Below, piece by piece: positions 53,756 to 62,026 of a stretch of 64,000 nt of DNA (position 1 is its first letter; every line of letters begins with the position of its first letter). The stretch spans positions 124,001 through 188,000 of the forward strand of contig CAVRYA010000003.1 in assembly GCA_963725315.1 (NCBI GenBank). The letters are read 5' to 3'. Both the position numbers and the translations under genes were made by a program. Under the pieces are notes generated by a model. That model saw nothing but the letters and a program-made list of their open reading frames with translations. It had not been told where the DNA came from and searched no databases. This DNA is from JBBRHQ01 sp963725315 (GTDB lineage Bacteria; Actinomycetota; Thermoleophilia; Solirubrobacterales; 70-9).

Positions 53756-54889
53756 ATGGCTGAAGCGAAGAAGGCGGATTTGAAGGATGCCTCCAAGGAG
53801 GCCAAGGCGAAGGAAGCGGCCCTCGAGGCCGCGGTCACCCAGATAGATCGCCAGTTCGGCGCCGGCTCGCTGATGAAGCTCGGCGACGACTCCGCGATCC
53901 AGATCGAGGCGATCCCCACAGGCTCGCTGGCGCTCGACCTGGCCCTCGGCATAGGCGGCGTGCCCCGGGGGAGGATCGTCGAGGTCTTCGGCCCCGAGTC
54001 CTCTGGAAAGACGACTCTCGTCTACCACATCATCGCCGAGGCCCAGGCGCGTGGCGGGATCTGCGCCTTCGTCGACACCGAGCACGCGATCGACCCGATC
54101 TACGCGGGGCGAATCGGCGTCGACACCGACGAGCTGCTGGTCTCCCAGCCCGACTACGGCGAGCAGGCGCTGGAGATCGTCGACGTCCTCGTCCGCTCCG
54201 GCGCCGTCGACATCGTCGCGATCGACTCGGTCGCCGCGCTCACTCCGCGGGCGGAGCTCGAGGGGCAGATGGGGGAGACCCAGGTCGGCCTCCAGGCAAG
54301 GCTGATGTCGCAGGCGCTGCGAAAGCTGGCCGGGAACCTCAGCCGCGCCAACACGGTCTGCCTGTTCACCAACCAGATCCGGGAGAAGATCGGGGTCCAG
54401 TTCGGCTCCCCCGAGACGCAGCCGGGTGGGAGGGCGCTGAAGTTCTACTCCTCCCAGAGGCTCGACATCCGCCGGATCGAGACCCTCAAGGAGGGCACCG
54501 AGGCGGTCGGCAACCGGGTCCGCGTGAAGGTGGTCAAGAACAAGGTCGCCTCACCCTTCCGCCTGGCCGAGTTCGACATCGAGTACGGCCAGGGGATCTC
54601 CAAGGAGGGAAGCCTGATCGACCTCGGGATCGAGCACGACCTGGTGCAGAAGTCCGGCTCGTTCTTCTCCTACGGGGAGCTGAGGCTGGGGCAGGGGCGA
54701 AACAACGTCAAGCAGTTCCTGGCCGAGAACCCCGAGGTCGCCGACGAGATCGAGCGGAAGATCCTCGACGCGCTCGGCGTAGAGCGCGGGGCGGCAGCGG
54801 TCGAGGTTGCGGCCGACCCCGCAGCCGCCGACCCCGCAGCCGCAGAGGATGGCGCGGCCGAGCAGGCGGTCGCGAAGAAGGCCGCCTAG
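53756..54889 (+). CDS. recA: Recombinase RecA
   Basis: RecA forms filaments on single-stranded DNA and drives homologous pairing and LexA cleavage. The 377-residue protein has Walker A GPESSGKTTLV near residue 80, LVSQPDYGEQALEI, and loop L2 region NQIREKIGVQFGSPETQPGG. The start is a Lys/Ala-rich N-terminus (KKADLKDASKEAKAKE) longer than usual; the end is an Ala/Asp-rich tail. ATG 53756 has GAGGTGAAG upstream. recX follows after a large inverted repeat. Confidence 0.97.
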   Translation: MAEAKKADLKDASKEAKAKEAALEAAVTQIDRQFGAGSLMKLGDDSAIQIEAIPTGSLALDLALGIGGVPRGRIVEVFGPESSGKTTLVYHIIAEAQARGGICAFVDTEHAIDPIYAGRIGVDTDELLVSQPDYGEQALEIVDVLVRSGAVDIVAIDSVAALTPRAELEGQMGETQVGLQARLMSQALRKLAGNLSRANTVCLFTNQIREKIGVQFGSPETQPGGRALKFYSSQRLDIRRIETLKEGTEAVGNRVRVKVVKNKVASPFRLAEFDIEYGQGISKEGSLIDLGIEHDLVQKSGSFFSYGELRLGQGRNNVKQFLAENPEVADEIERKILDALGVERGAAAVEVAADPAAADPAAAEDGAAEQAVAKKAA

Positions 54890-55116
54890 ATGAGTGATCC
54901 CACGACCCCGCGCACCCGGATGACGCGCGTGGCGCTTCGCATCCAGCAACCGCAGGGAGCGTTGCGAGCGCGCAGCGCGAGTTCCTCGGGCTCGCCTTTG
55001 GCACCACCAAAGGCTTCGCCAGTGAGCGAAGCGAGCGGTGCGAGCGCGAAGCGCGAGATCCTCGATCTGCTCGGCCACGCGCGCCCCCGGATACTCGCGG
55101 CCGCGGAATCACTCAT
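54890..55116. repeat. 227-bp inverted-repeat element between recA and recX
   Basis: It begins ATGAGTGAT right after the recA stop and ends ATCACTCAT. The terminal ~44 bases of both ends match at roughly three of four positions (shared CGCGCGTGGC near base 40). The centre is a perfect GCCTTTGG-CACCA-CCAAAGGC hairpin, flanked by GCGAGCGAAGC-type repeats. The whole can fold as one long stem. Open frames on both strands follow from symmetry and have no family resemblance. Confidence 0.65.
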
Positions 55117-55129
55117 CTGAGGGGCGGCG

Positions 55130-55582
55130 GTGGCCACGGAGGAGCCGCTGTCCCTGGCCTTGGGAGCGCTTGCCCGCAAGGAGCGCAGCGTCTCGGAGCT
55201 TCACGCATGGCTTCGCCGTCGCGGCGTGGACGAGGGGGCCGCGGCTGAGGTCATCGACCACCTGGTCTCGGTCGATGCCCTCGACGACGCCCGCTTCTCC
55301 CGGCGCTTCGCGGAGGACAAGCGGGCTCTCTCGGGCTGGGGCCGCGAGCGGATCGCTGTCGCCCTGAGGGAGCGCGGGGTATCCGAAGCCGACGTGGAGG
55401 CCGCGGTATCCGGGGAGGGTGAGCAGGAGCTCGAGCGGGCCCTCGAGGTGCTCGAGCGGCGAGGCGCCGAGCTCGACGACGATCGCGACCGCAGCCGCGC
55501 CCTGGGGCTGCTGGTCCGGCGCGGCTTCGACTCCGAGACCGCCTACGAGGCGATCAGGCGCGCCGGCGCCGGGGCCGGCTGA
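55130..55582 (+). CDS. recX: Regulatory protein RecX
   Basis: RecX binds RecA filaments and limits their activity. The 150-residue protein has three RecX three-helix repeats: ALGALARKERSVSELHAWLR, VIDHLVSVDALDDARFSRRF and GLLVRRGFDSETAYEAIRR. GTG 55130 is the first start after the inverted repeat; GGGGCGGCG upstream is a poor ribosome site. Expression probably depends on readthrough from recA. Confidence 0.88.
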   Translation: MATEEPLSLALGALARKERSVSELHAWLRRRGVDEGAAAEVIDHLVSVDALDDARFSRRFAEDKRALSGWGRERIAVALRERGVSEADVEAAVSGEGEQELERALEVLERRGAELDDDRDRSRALGLLVRRGFDSETAYEAIRRAGAGAG

Positions 55583-55651
55583 CCCAAGAGACGAGGGCGA
55601 TGGCGGGGTTCCTGGGGCGACCGAAATTCGGACCCCTCGGGCGGCTCCGGC

Positions 55652-55680
55652 TTGGCCTCGCTTGCGCGCGGTACTAACCT
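55652..55680 (+). promoter_or_regulatory. Promoter candidate of rny
   Basis: TTGGCC (55652-55657), 17-base spacer, TAACCT (55675-55680). The leader of about 105 bases contains a GCCGCT-CA-GCGGC hairpin near 55,720 and a clear GGAGAGGAA ribosome site. No gene is seen in 55,583-55,793. Confidence 0.5.
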
Positions 55681-55793
55681 TGAAGGCGAGGTAAGCACGC
55701 CTCATTCGAGAAGAAACTTGAACGCCGCTCAGCGGCGGTGAAAATGCGGTCGCAACCCCGCCGGATCCGGGGACGCGACCCGGAGAGGAACAT

Positions 55794-57272
55794 ATGGAGA
55801 TCCGGTCTTGGCTGCCGCCTTGGATCCGGTCGCGCCCCGAGCCGACCGAGGACTCGAACGGGTCCCGCCTCACAGAGGAGGTCGCGGCGCGGGGGGCCGA
55901 GACGCTCGCCACCCCCGGGGCAGAGATCCCGAGCGACGGGGCAGGCCCGCAATCCGAGCTGCAGGCGCGCCGCGAGGAGATTGTCCGCATGGAGGAGCGG
56001 GCACTGCGGCAGCTCGAGTCGGTCGAGACCCAGCTGCGTGAGCTTGAGCGGCGCCGTGATGCCCTCGACGACCGCCAGCGGAACCTCGACGGCGAGCTCG
56101 AGGCGCTCTCGAAGTCGAAGCGGAAACAGCTGCTGGAGCTGGAGCGGGTCGCCGGCCTCAGCGCCGCGCAGGCCCGCCAGATCCTGCTCAAGGAAGTCGA
56201 GGACGAGGCGCGCCGCCAGGCAGGGCTGACCCTGCAACGGATCGAGGAGGAGACGAAGCTGGAGGCCGAGCGCAGGGCCCGCGGGATCCTCGCGGTCTCG
56301 ATGCAGCGGCTGGCGGCGACCCAGGCGGGGGAGACGACCACCAGGCTGGTGCAGCTCCCCAACGACGAGATGAAGGGGCGGGTGATCGGGCGCGAGGGAC
56401 GCAACATCCGCGCCCTCGAGAACCTCACCGGGGTCGATTTCATCATCGACGAAACACCCTCGGCCGTGCTGCTCTCGAGCTTCGACGGGGTCCGCCGCGA
56501 GATCGCCCGCCTCACCCTGGAGAAGCTGATCGCCGACGGGCGCATCCACCCGGCCCGCTGTGAGGAGGCCTACCAGCAGTCGCGCGAGGAGATCGAGGAC
56601 CGAATCGTCGAGGCCGCCGAGAAGGCCCTGCTCGAGGCGCGGATCACCGGCGTGCATCCCGAGCTGGTGCGCGTCCTGGGCCGGCTGAAGTTCCGCACCA
56701 GCTACGGGCAGAACGTCCTCGACCATCTGGTCGAGTGCTCCCAGATCGCCGCGCTGATGGCGGGCGAGCTGGGTGCGTCGGCCGAGGTCGCCCGCCGGGC
56801 GGCGATGCTGCACGACATCGGCAAGGCGGTCAGCCACGAGGTCGAGGGCACGCACGCGGCGGTCGGCGCCCGCCTGGCCCGTCGCTACGACGAGCCCGAG
56901 GCGGTCGCCCACGCAATCGAGTCCCATCACAACGAGGTCGAGCCGCGAACCGTCGAGGCCGTGATCGTGCAGGCGGCCGACGCCCTCTCCGGCGCTCGCC
57001 CCGGGGCCCGCGGCGAGTCGCTCGAGCAGTACGTGAGCCGCCTACGCGACCTCGAGGAGATCGCCCAGCGCCACTCCGGGGTCGAGAGGGTCTACGCGAT
57101 GCAGGCGGGGCGCGAGATCCGGGTGATGGTCGACCCCGGCGCGGTCGACGACGAGATGTCGGCCCTGATCTCACACGAGATCGCCACCGCGGTCGAGCGC
57201 GAGATGGAGTACCCGGGCAGGATCAAGATCACGGTGATCCGCGAGAGCCGGGCCACGACCTACGCGAAGTAG
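55794..57272 (+). CDS. rny: Ribonuclease Y lacking the membrane anchor
   Basis: RNase Y is an endonuclease that starts mRNA decay. The 492-residue protein has a coiled coil (about 60-160, RRDALDDRQRNLDGELEALS), a KH domain (KGRVIGREGRNIRALE near 195) and an HD domain with HDIGKAVSHE near 341 and the metal ligands in ESHHNEVEPR. The usual N-terminal transmembrane helix is missing: residues 1-45 (MEIRSWLPPWIRSRPEPTED onward) are hydrophilic. ATG 55794 has GGAGAGGAA upstream, and no hydrophobic extension is visible in front. Confidence 0.92.
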   Translation: MEIRSWLPPWIRSRPEPTEDSNGSRLTEEVAARGAETLATPGAEIPSDGAGPQSELQARREEIVRMEERALRQLESVETQLRELERRRDALDDRQRNLDGELEALSKSKRKQLLELERVAGLSAAQARQILLKEVEDEARRQAGLTLQRIEEETKLEAERRARGILAVSMQRLAATQAGETTTRLVQLPNDEMKGRVIGREGRNIRALENLTGVDFIIDETPSAVLLSSFDGVRREIARLTLEKLIADGRIHPARCEEAYQQSREEIEDRIVEAAEKALLEARITGVHPELVRVLGRLKFRTSYGQNVLDHLVECSQIAALMAGELGASAEVARRAAMLHDIGKAVSHEVEGTHAAVGARLARRYDEPEAVAHAIESHHNEVEPRTVEAVIVQAADALSGARPGARGESLEQYVSRLRDLEEIAQRHSGVERVYAMQAGREIRVMVDPGAVDDEMSALISHEIATAVEREMEYPGRIKITVIRESRATTYAK

Positions 57273-57292
57273 TCCGCGGCGGGGCGGCGGCG

Positions 57293-58228
57293 ATGATCGG
57301 CGACAGGTCCGGGGCCCTCAGCGTAGTCGCGGTCCCGAGCAGCGCGGGTGCCTTCGCTCCGGGGCAGGAGCAAGCGCCGGATGTGTTTCGCGGGGGCGGG
57401 CTGGAGCGACACCTCTCGGATCACGGCATCGCAGTCGAGGCCTGGCTCGAGGTCGACGGGTTCACCTGGCGGCCAGATCGCGAGAGTCGCCGCGCCCAGC
57501 ACGTCGAGGAGGTGCGGCGGGTGGCGCTGGAGACCGCGGCACGGGTCGAGACCCTGCTCGGCGCGGGGAGCCGGGCGCTCGTCCTCGGGGGCGACTGCAC
57601 CGTCGGCATCGGCAGCGTCGCCGGCGCCGTCGGCGCAGGTCGGGAGGTGGCCCTGATCTATCTCGATCGGCACGCGGACCTGAACACGCCGCAGAGCGTC
57701 CCGGACGGCGCGCTGGACTGGATGGGGATGTCCCAGATCCTCGACGCCCGTGGCGCGATCGAGCCGATCTCCGGCGCCTTCGGGGCGCGACCTCTCCTGG
57801 AGCCCTCCCGGGTGGTGATCACCGGTGCCCAGGAGCCGATCTGGACGCCGTGGGAGCGCGAGGAGGCCGAACGGCTGGGGGTATTGCGGGTCGGGTTCGA
57901 CGCGGTCTGCGGAGATCCGGGGGCCGCCGCAGCGAAGGCGCTCGACCTGCTCGGCGACGGCTGGGACACGCTGCTGGTGCACTTCGACGTCGACCTCCTC
58001 GACTTCATCGACGCTCCCTACTCCGAGAACGTCGAGAATCGCAACTCCGGGCCAAGCCTGGAGCAGGCGGCAGAGGCCCTCGGGGTGCTCTGCTCGGACC
58101 CGCGCTTCGCGGCGCTGACCGTCACCGAGGTCAATCCGGCCCACGCGGCCAGCGACGATCCGAGCCTCTCACGGCTGGCCGAGACAATGGCCTCGGCGTG
58201 GGGGAGGGCCGCCGCACGCAGCGGATAG
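57293..58228 (+). CDS. Arginase/agmatinase-family ureohydrolase
   Basis: The 311-residue protein has the binuclear-metal pattern of the family: GGDCTVGIGS near residue 102, DRHADLNT near 124, HFDVDLLDF near 225 and TEVNPAHA near 280. Compared with arginase, the GGDH histidine is replaced by Cys and DAHxD by DRHAD; the Asp and His ligands of the second and third motifs remain. Substrate (arginine, agmatine, formiminoglutamate or other guanidino compound) cannot be assigned. It starts 20 bases after rny without a clear ribosome site. Confidence 0.8.
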   Translation: MIGDRSGALSVVAVPSSAGAFAPGQEQAPDVFRGGGLERHLSDHGIAVEAWLEVDGFTWRPDRESRRAQHVEEVRRVALETAARVETLLGAGSRALVLGGDCTVGIGSVAGAVGAGREVALIYLDRHADLNTPQSVPDGALDWMGMSQILDARGAIEPISGAFGARPLLEPSRVVITGAQEPIWTPWEREEAERLGVLRVGFDAVCGDPGAAAAKALDLLGDGWDTLLVHFDVDLLDFIDAPYSENVENRNSGPSLEQAAEALGVLCSDPRFAALTVTEVNPAHAASDDPSLSRLAETMASAWGRAAARSG

Positions 58229-58231
58229 GAT
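58226..58231 (+). promoter_or_regulatory. -10 element of the cupredoxin gene
   Basis: TAGGAT overlaps the arginase-family stop and a competing ATG at 58230. Its position favours the GTG at 58242 as the true start. Confidence 0.45.
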
Positions 58232-58241
58232 GCCCGGCGCC

Positions 58242-58835
58242 GTGACCGACGAAACCATCTTCTACATACTCGGGATCACGCTGACCGTCTCGGCGCTGGT
58301 GGTCAGCTTCCTGGGGATCCGCAACGAGTCCTTCCCGGGCAGGATGTTTCCGCTGCTGGCCGGCTACTTCGTGCTGCTGGTCCTGGGGACGACCACCTTC
58401 GCGGTGCTCAACGCCGAGACCAACACCACCGAGAGGACCGAGAACGAGCAGGCCGCGCAGGAGCTGTTCGGCAGCGGGACCGCGGCCGTGGCGCCGGCCC
58501 CCAGCGAGGCCACCACCGCGACCGGGAAGGCGCCGGTGAAGGCCAAGGGGCCCGGCGGCACCGTCAAGCTGGCCGCTGACCCGACCGAGCTGCTCTACGA
58601 CACCACGAAGCTCTCGAGCAAGCCGGGCAAGGTGACGATCGACTTCGACAACCCCGCCCAGATCGAGCACGACGTGGCGATCGCCAAGGGCAACCAGGTG
58701 CTCGGCAAGTCGGACCTGGTCGCCCAGGGAAAGACCTCGACGACCGTCGAGCTCCCGGCCGGCACCTACGACTTCTACTGCACCGTCCCCGGCCATCGCG
58801 AAGCCGGGATGGCCGGAACCCTCACAGTCAAGTAA
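58242..58835 (+). CDS. Membrane-anchored cupredoxin
   Basis: The product has two N-terminal transmembrane helices (FYILGITLTVSALVVSFLGI and MFPLLAGYFVLLVLGTTTFA), a linker, and a C-terminal plastocyanin-like domain with type 1 copper ligands: His in IEHDVAIAKG, then Cys, His and Met in YDFYCTVPGHREAGMAG. It should carry electrons on the outer face of the membrane, perhaps to a cytochrome oxidase; no oxidase gene is in the window. GTG 58242 is preferred over ATG 58230. Confidence 0.85.
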   Translation: MTDETIFYILGITLTVSALVVSFLGIRNESFPGRMFPLLAGYFVLLVLGTTTFAVLNAETNTTERTENEQAAQELFGSGTAAVAPAPSEATTATGKAPVKAKGPGGTVKLAADPTELLYDTTKLSSKPGKVTIDFDNPAQIEHDVAIAKGNQVLGKSDLVAQGKTSTTVELPAGTYDFYCTVPGHREAGMAGTLTVK

Positions 58836-58854
58836 GGACGCTACCCTCGCCGCA

Positions 58855-60180
58855 GTGAGGGCGAGGACCTACCACGTCACCACCTTCGGGTGCCAGATGA
58901 ACGTGCACGACTCCGAGCGGATGCGGGGGATGCTCGACGCGCTCGGCTACAGCGAGGCCCCCGAGCGCTCCGAGGCCGAGCTGATCCTCTTCAACACCTG
59001 CTCGATCCGCGAGTCGGCGGACAACCGCTTCATCGCCCACCTGGGTGAGGCGAAGCGGCTGAAGGGCGAGGAGCCCGGGCGGGTCGTCGGGGTCGGCGGC
59101 TGCTGGGCGCAATCGGTCAAGGAGGAGGTCTTTGAGCGCTTCCCCTTCGTCGACGTCGCCTTCGGCCCCGGTCAGATCCACCGCCTGGCCGAGTTCCTCA
59201 CCTCGGAGTCGCTGAGCGCCCAGGGCTACTTCGAGTTCGAGGACTTCTCGGGCCACCTCCCCGCCCGCCGCGAGCGCGACTTCCAGGGATGGCTGCAGAT
59301 CTCCCAGGGGTGCAACTGCGCCTGCTCCTACTGCATCGTCCCCTCGACTCGCGGGCGGGAGCAGAGCCGTGACCCAGGGGAGCTGATCGCCGAGGCCGAG
59401 CGGCTGGCCGCCGACGGGGTGCGCGAGGTGACCCTTCTCGGCCAGAACGTCAACAGCTACGGCCGCGACCTTCCCAGGGCCACCCGGATCAGCTTCGCCG
59501 AGCTTCTTGCGGGATTGGACGCGGTCGAGGGGATCGATCGGCTCCGCTACACCAGCCCGCATCCCAAGGACATGCGCGAGGACGTGATCCGCGCCCACGC
59601 CGAGCTGCCGGCCCTCTGCGAACACATCCACCTGCCGCTGCAGTCGGGGTCGAGCGCTGTCTTGAAGCGGATGCGGCGCACCTACGGGCGCCAGCGCTAC
59701 ATGGACCGCGTGGCGCTGATCCGCGAGCACGTGCCCGATTGCGCGATCACAACGGACATAATCGTTGGGTTTCCGGGCGAGAGCGAGGGGGACTTCGGCG
59801 AGACGCTCGAGGTGGTCGAGGAGGTCGGCTACGACGGCGCCTTCACCTTCATCTTCTCGCCCCGGCGCGGGACCGAGGCGGCCGGTCTCGAAGGCCAGGT
59901 GCCCCACCCGGTGAAGCGCGAGCGCATGGAGCGCCTGGTCGAGCTTGTCCAGCGCCGCGCCGGGGAGCGCAGCACGCGCTTCGTCGGCCGCACGATGGAG
60001 GTCCTGGTCGAGGGGCCCAGCCGCACCGACTCCAGCCGCCTGCGCGGGCGCACCCGCCACAACAAGACGGTCAACTTCGACGGCACCGCGTCCCCGGGCG
60101 AGCTGGTCGAGGTCGAGATCACCGGCGCGACCTCGACCACGCTCTCCGGGAACGAGCGCCTGCTCAGCAGGGTCGCCTGA
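58855..60180 (+). CDS. miaB: tRNA-2-methylthio-N6-dimethylallyladenosine synthase
   Basis: MiaB adds the 2-methylthio group to i6A37 in tRNA. The 441-residue protein has the N-terminal cluster cysteines (FGCQMNVHDSERM, FNTCSIRE, GGCWAQ), the radical-SAM motif CNCACSYCIVP near residue 153, and a C-terminal TRAM domain. GTG 58855 has TACCCT 7 bases upstream. miaA, its pathway predecessor, follows after 12 bases. Confidence 0.95.
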   Translation: MRARTYHVTTFGCQMNVHDSERMRGMLDALGYSEAPERSEAELILFNTCSIRESADNRFIAHLGEAKRLKGEEPGRVVGVGGCWAQSVKEEVFERFPFVDVAFGPGQIHRLAEFLTSESLSAQGYFEFEDFSGHLPARRERDFQGWLQISQGCNCACSYCIVPSTRGREQSRDPGELIAEAERLAADGVREVTLLGQNVNSYGRDLPRATRISFAELLAGLDAVEGIDRLRYTSPHPKDMREDVIRAHAELPALCEHIHLPLQSGSSAVLKRMRRTYGRQRYMDRVALIREHVPDCAITTDIIVGFPGESEGDFGETLEVVEEVGYDGAFTFIFSPRRGTEAAGLEGQVPHPVKRERMERLVELVQRRAGERSTRFVGRTMEVLVEGPSRTDSSRLRGRTRHNKTVNFDGTASPGELVEVEITGATSTTLSGNERLLSRVA

Positions 60181-60192
60181 AGGAGGCGGTGG

Positions 60193-61110
60193 GTGCCCGG
60201 GCGGCGGGCCGAGCCGGAGACGGTCGCGATCTTCGGTCCCACCGCGGCCGGCAAGACCGGAATCGCGGTCGAGCTCGCCGAGGCGCTGCGCGAGCGCGGC
60301 GAGGACCCGGTTGCGGTCAACTGCGACTCGATCCAGGTCTACGCGGGCCTGGGGGTGCTCAGCGGAGCGCCGAGCGCCGAGGAGCGATCGCGGCTCGAGC
60401 ACAGGCTGCTCGGCTTCGTGCCCGCAGATCAGGAGTTCAGCGCCGGGCGCTTCGCCGCTCTCGCCCGCTCCGAGATCGACGGCCTGCTGGCGCAGGGGCG
60501 TAGGCCGATCGTCGTCGGCGGCACCGGCCTCTACATGAGGGCAGCATTGAGCTCGATCGAACTGCGCCCGCCGGTGCCGGATGAGGTGCGAGAGCAGGTC
60601 GAACGCGACCTCGCCGAGCGCGGCGCCGCAGCGCTCCACGCGGAGATCTCCCCGGCGGCAGCAGCGGGGATCCACCCCCGCGACCGCAAGCGGATAGCGC
60701 GCACCCTGGAGCTTGAGAGGTCCGGGCTGCGGGCTGCGCCAAGCAGCGAGGGGGGCGGCGAGCTGTGGACCGCGTCCCTGCGCCACCCGACCCTGCTGGC
60801 GGGCATCGTCCTCGACCCCGAGGAGCTGGCGGCGAGAATCGACGCGCGGGTCGATCGGATGCTCGCCGACGGCGCGGCGGCCGAGGCGGGGGCGGCGGAG
60901 CGCGCCGGCGCCTCCCGCACCGCAGCCGCCGCGCTCGGCTTCGCGGAGCTGATCTCCGGCGACGGCGAGGCCGTCAAGGGCCTCCACCGCAGCTACGCCC
61001 GCCGGCAGATGACCTGGCTGCGGCGGATGGAAGGCGTGCGCGTCTTCGACCGCAGCGACCGCAGCGACCGCGAGGTGGCGGCCGAGATCGCCGCCGCCCT
61101 GGCGTTGTAG
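60193..61110 (+). CDS. miaA: tRNA dimethylallyltransferase
   Basis: MiaA transfers dimethylallyl to A37 of tRNAs. The 305-residue protein has the P-loop FGPTAAGKTGIAVEL near residue 16, NCDSIQVYAGLGV, VVGGTGLYMRA, and the C-terminal ATRQMTWLR-like YARRQMTWLRR. GTG 60193 has AGGAGG upstream within the end of miaB. Confidence 0.95.
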   Translation: MPGRRAEPETVAIFGPTAAGKTGIAVELAEALRERGEDPVAVNCDSIQVYAGLGVLSGAPSAEERSRLEHRLLGFVPADQEFSAGRFAALARSEIDGLLAQGRRPIVVGGTGLYMRAALSSIELRPPVPDEVREQVERDLAERGAAALHAEISPAAAAGIHPRDRKRIARTLELERSGLRAAPSSEGGGELWTASLRHPTLLAGIVLDPEELAARIDARVDRMLADGAAAEAGAAERAGASRTAAAALGFAELISGDGEAVKGLHRSYARRQMTWLRRMEGVRVFDRSDRSDREVAAEIAAALAL

Positions 61111-61113
61111 CCT
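61108..61113 (+). promoter_or_regulatory. -10 element of dapF
   Basis: TAGCCT overlaps the miaA stop and lies exactly 6 bases before the dapF ATG, suggesting a leaderless transcript. Confidence 0.45.
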
Positions 61114-61119
61114 CGATCG

Positions 61120-61962
61120 ATGCGCTTCGAGAAGTGGCAGGCCCTCGGCAACGACTATCTGATCTTCGGGGCGCCGAGCCTGCCCTGGGAGCTCTCGCCG
61201 GCCCGGATCAGGCGCATCTGCGACCCCCATCTCGGTGTCGGCTCGGACGGGATCCTGCTGCTCTCACCGAGCGCCGACCCCGACCTGGTCGCCGACCTGC
61301 GCATCTTCAACCCCGACGGCTCGGAGGCCGAGCTCTCGGGCAACGGGGTGCGGGAGGCGGTCCTCTACCTGCACCGAAACGGCTGGGCCCCGGCGCGCAG
61401 CTTCTCGCTCGGCACACTGGCGGGCCCCGTCACCCCCGAGGTGATCGACGAGAGGACGGCGAACGTGGCGATGGGCCGCGCCGCCACGGCCTCGGCCGAC
61501 TTCCCCTCCGGCGGGGCGGACGGCACCGGGACCGTGAGCGCCGGCGGGCGCGAGTGGGCTTTCCAGCACGTCTCGATCGGCAACCCGCAATGCGCGATCG
61601 AGGTCCCGGAGGGGCTGGAGGAGGTCGACCTCGCCTCGATCGGCCCCGAGATCGAGCGCAGCGAGCTGTTCCCCAACCGCACCAACGTCTCCTTCTTCTC
61701 GGCCGAGGGGAGCCGGGTGAGGGCGCGGATATTCGAGCGTGGGGTGGGGGAGACCCTCTCCTCGGGGACGGGTGCCAGCGGCGCCGCGATCGCCGCCTTC
61801 CTCGGCGGCGCGCAGAGCCCGATCACGGTCGAGCTCGACGGTGGCGAGCTGGAGGTGGAGATCTCGCCCGATCTCGACGTCCGCCTCAGCGGCTGGGCCG
61901 AGCCGGTCTTCGCCGGCGAGCTCTCGGCCGAGCTGCTGGCGACTCTCGCCGAGCTCGGATGA
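61120..61962 (+). CDS. dapF: Diaminopimelate epimerase-family protein with both catalytic Cys replaced by Ser
   Basis: DapF interconverts LL- and meso-diaminopimelate using two cysteines as acid and base. This 280-residue protein has the family layout: KWQALGNDYLIF at the start, FNPDGSEAELSGNGVREAVL near residue 65-85 and GETLSSGTGASGAAIAAFL near 208. In known DapF these motifs read ...CGNG... and ...CGTG...; here codons are TCG at both places, so the thiols are absent. The fold is intact and the rest of the substrate loop is conserved. It may be inactive, act on another substrate, or use a different mechanism. Confidence 0.85.
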   Translation: MRFEKWQALGNDYLIFGAPSLPWELSPARIRRICDPHLGVGSDGILLLSPSADPDLVADLRIFNPDGSEAELSGNGVREAVLYLHRNGWAPARSFSLGTLAGPVTPEVIDERTANVAMGRAATASADFPSGGADGTGTVSAGGREWAFQHVSIGNPQCAIEVPEGLEEVDLASIGPEIERSELFPNRTNVSFFSAEGSRVRARIFERGVGETLSSGTGASGAAIAAFLGGAQSPITVELDGGELEVEISPDLDVRLSGWAEPVFAGELSAELLATLAELG

Positions 61963-62026
61963 GCCGGGACCTGCCGGCCGGCGCGTAGGCTTTCGCGCTC
62001 CGTCCCCCGACCAAGCAGGAGGCCCG

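Noticed and set aside
53090..53760. SOS box for recA
   Set aside because: No GAAC-N4-GTTC-like palindrome is visible before thpR or recA.
54886..55179. Small proteins encoded on either strand between recA and recX
   Set aside because: The open frames arise from the symmetry of the inverted repeat and have no family resemblance or ribosome site.
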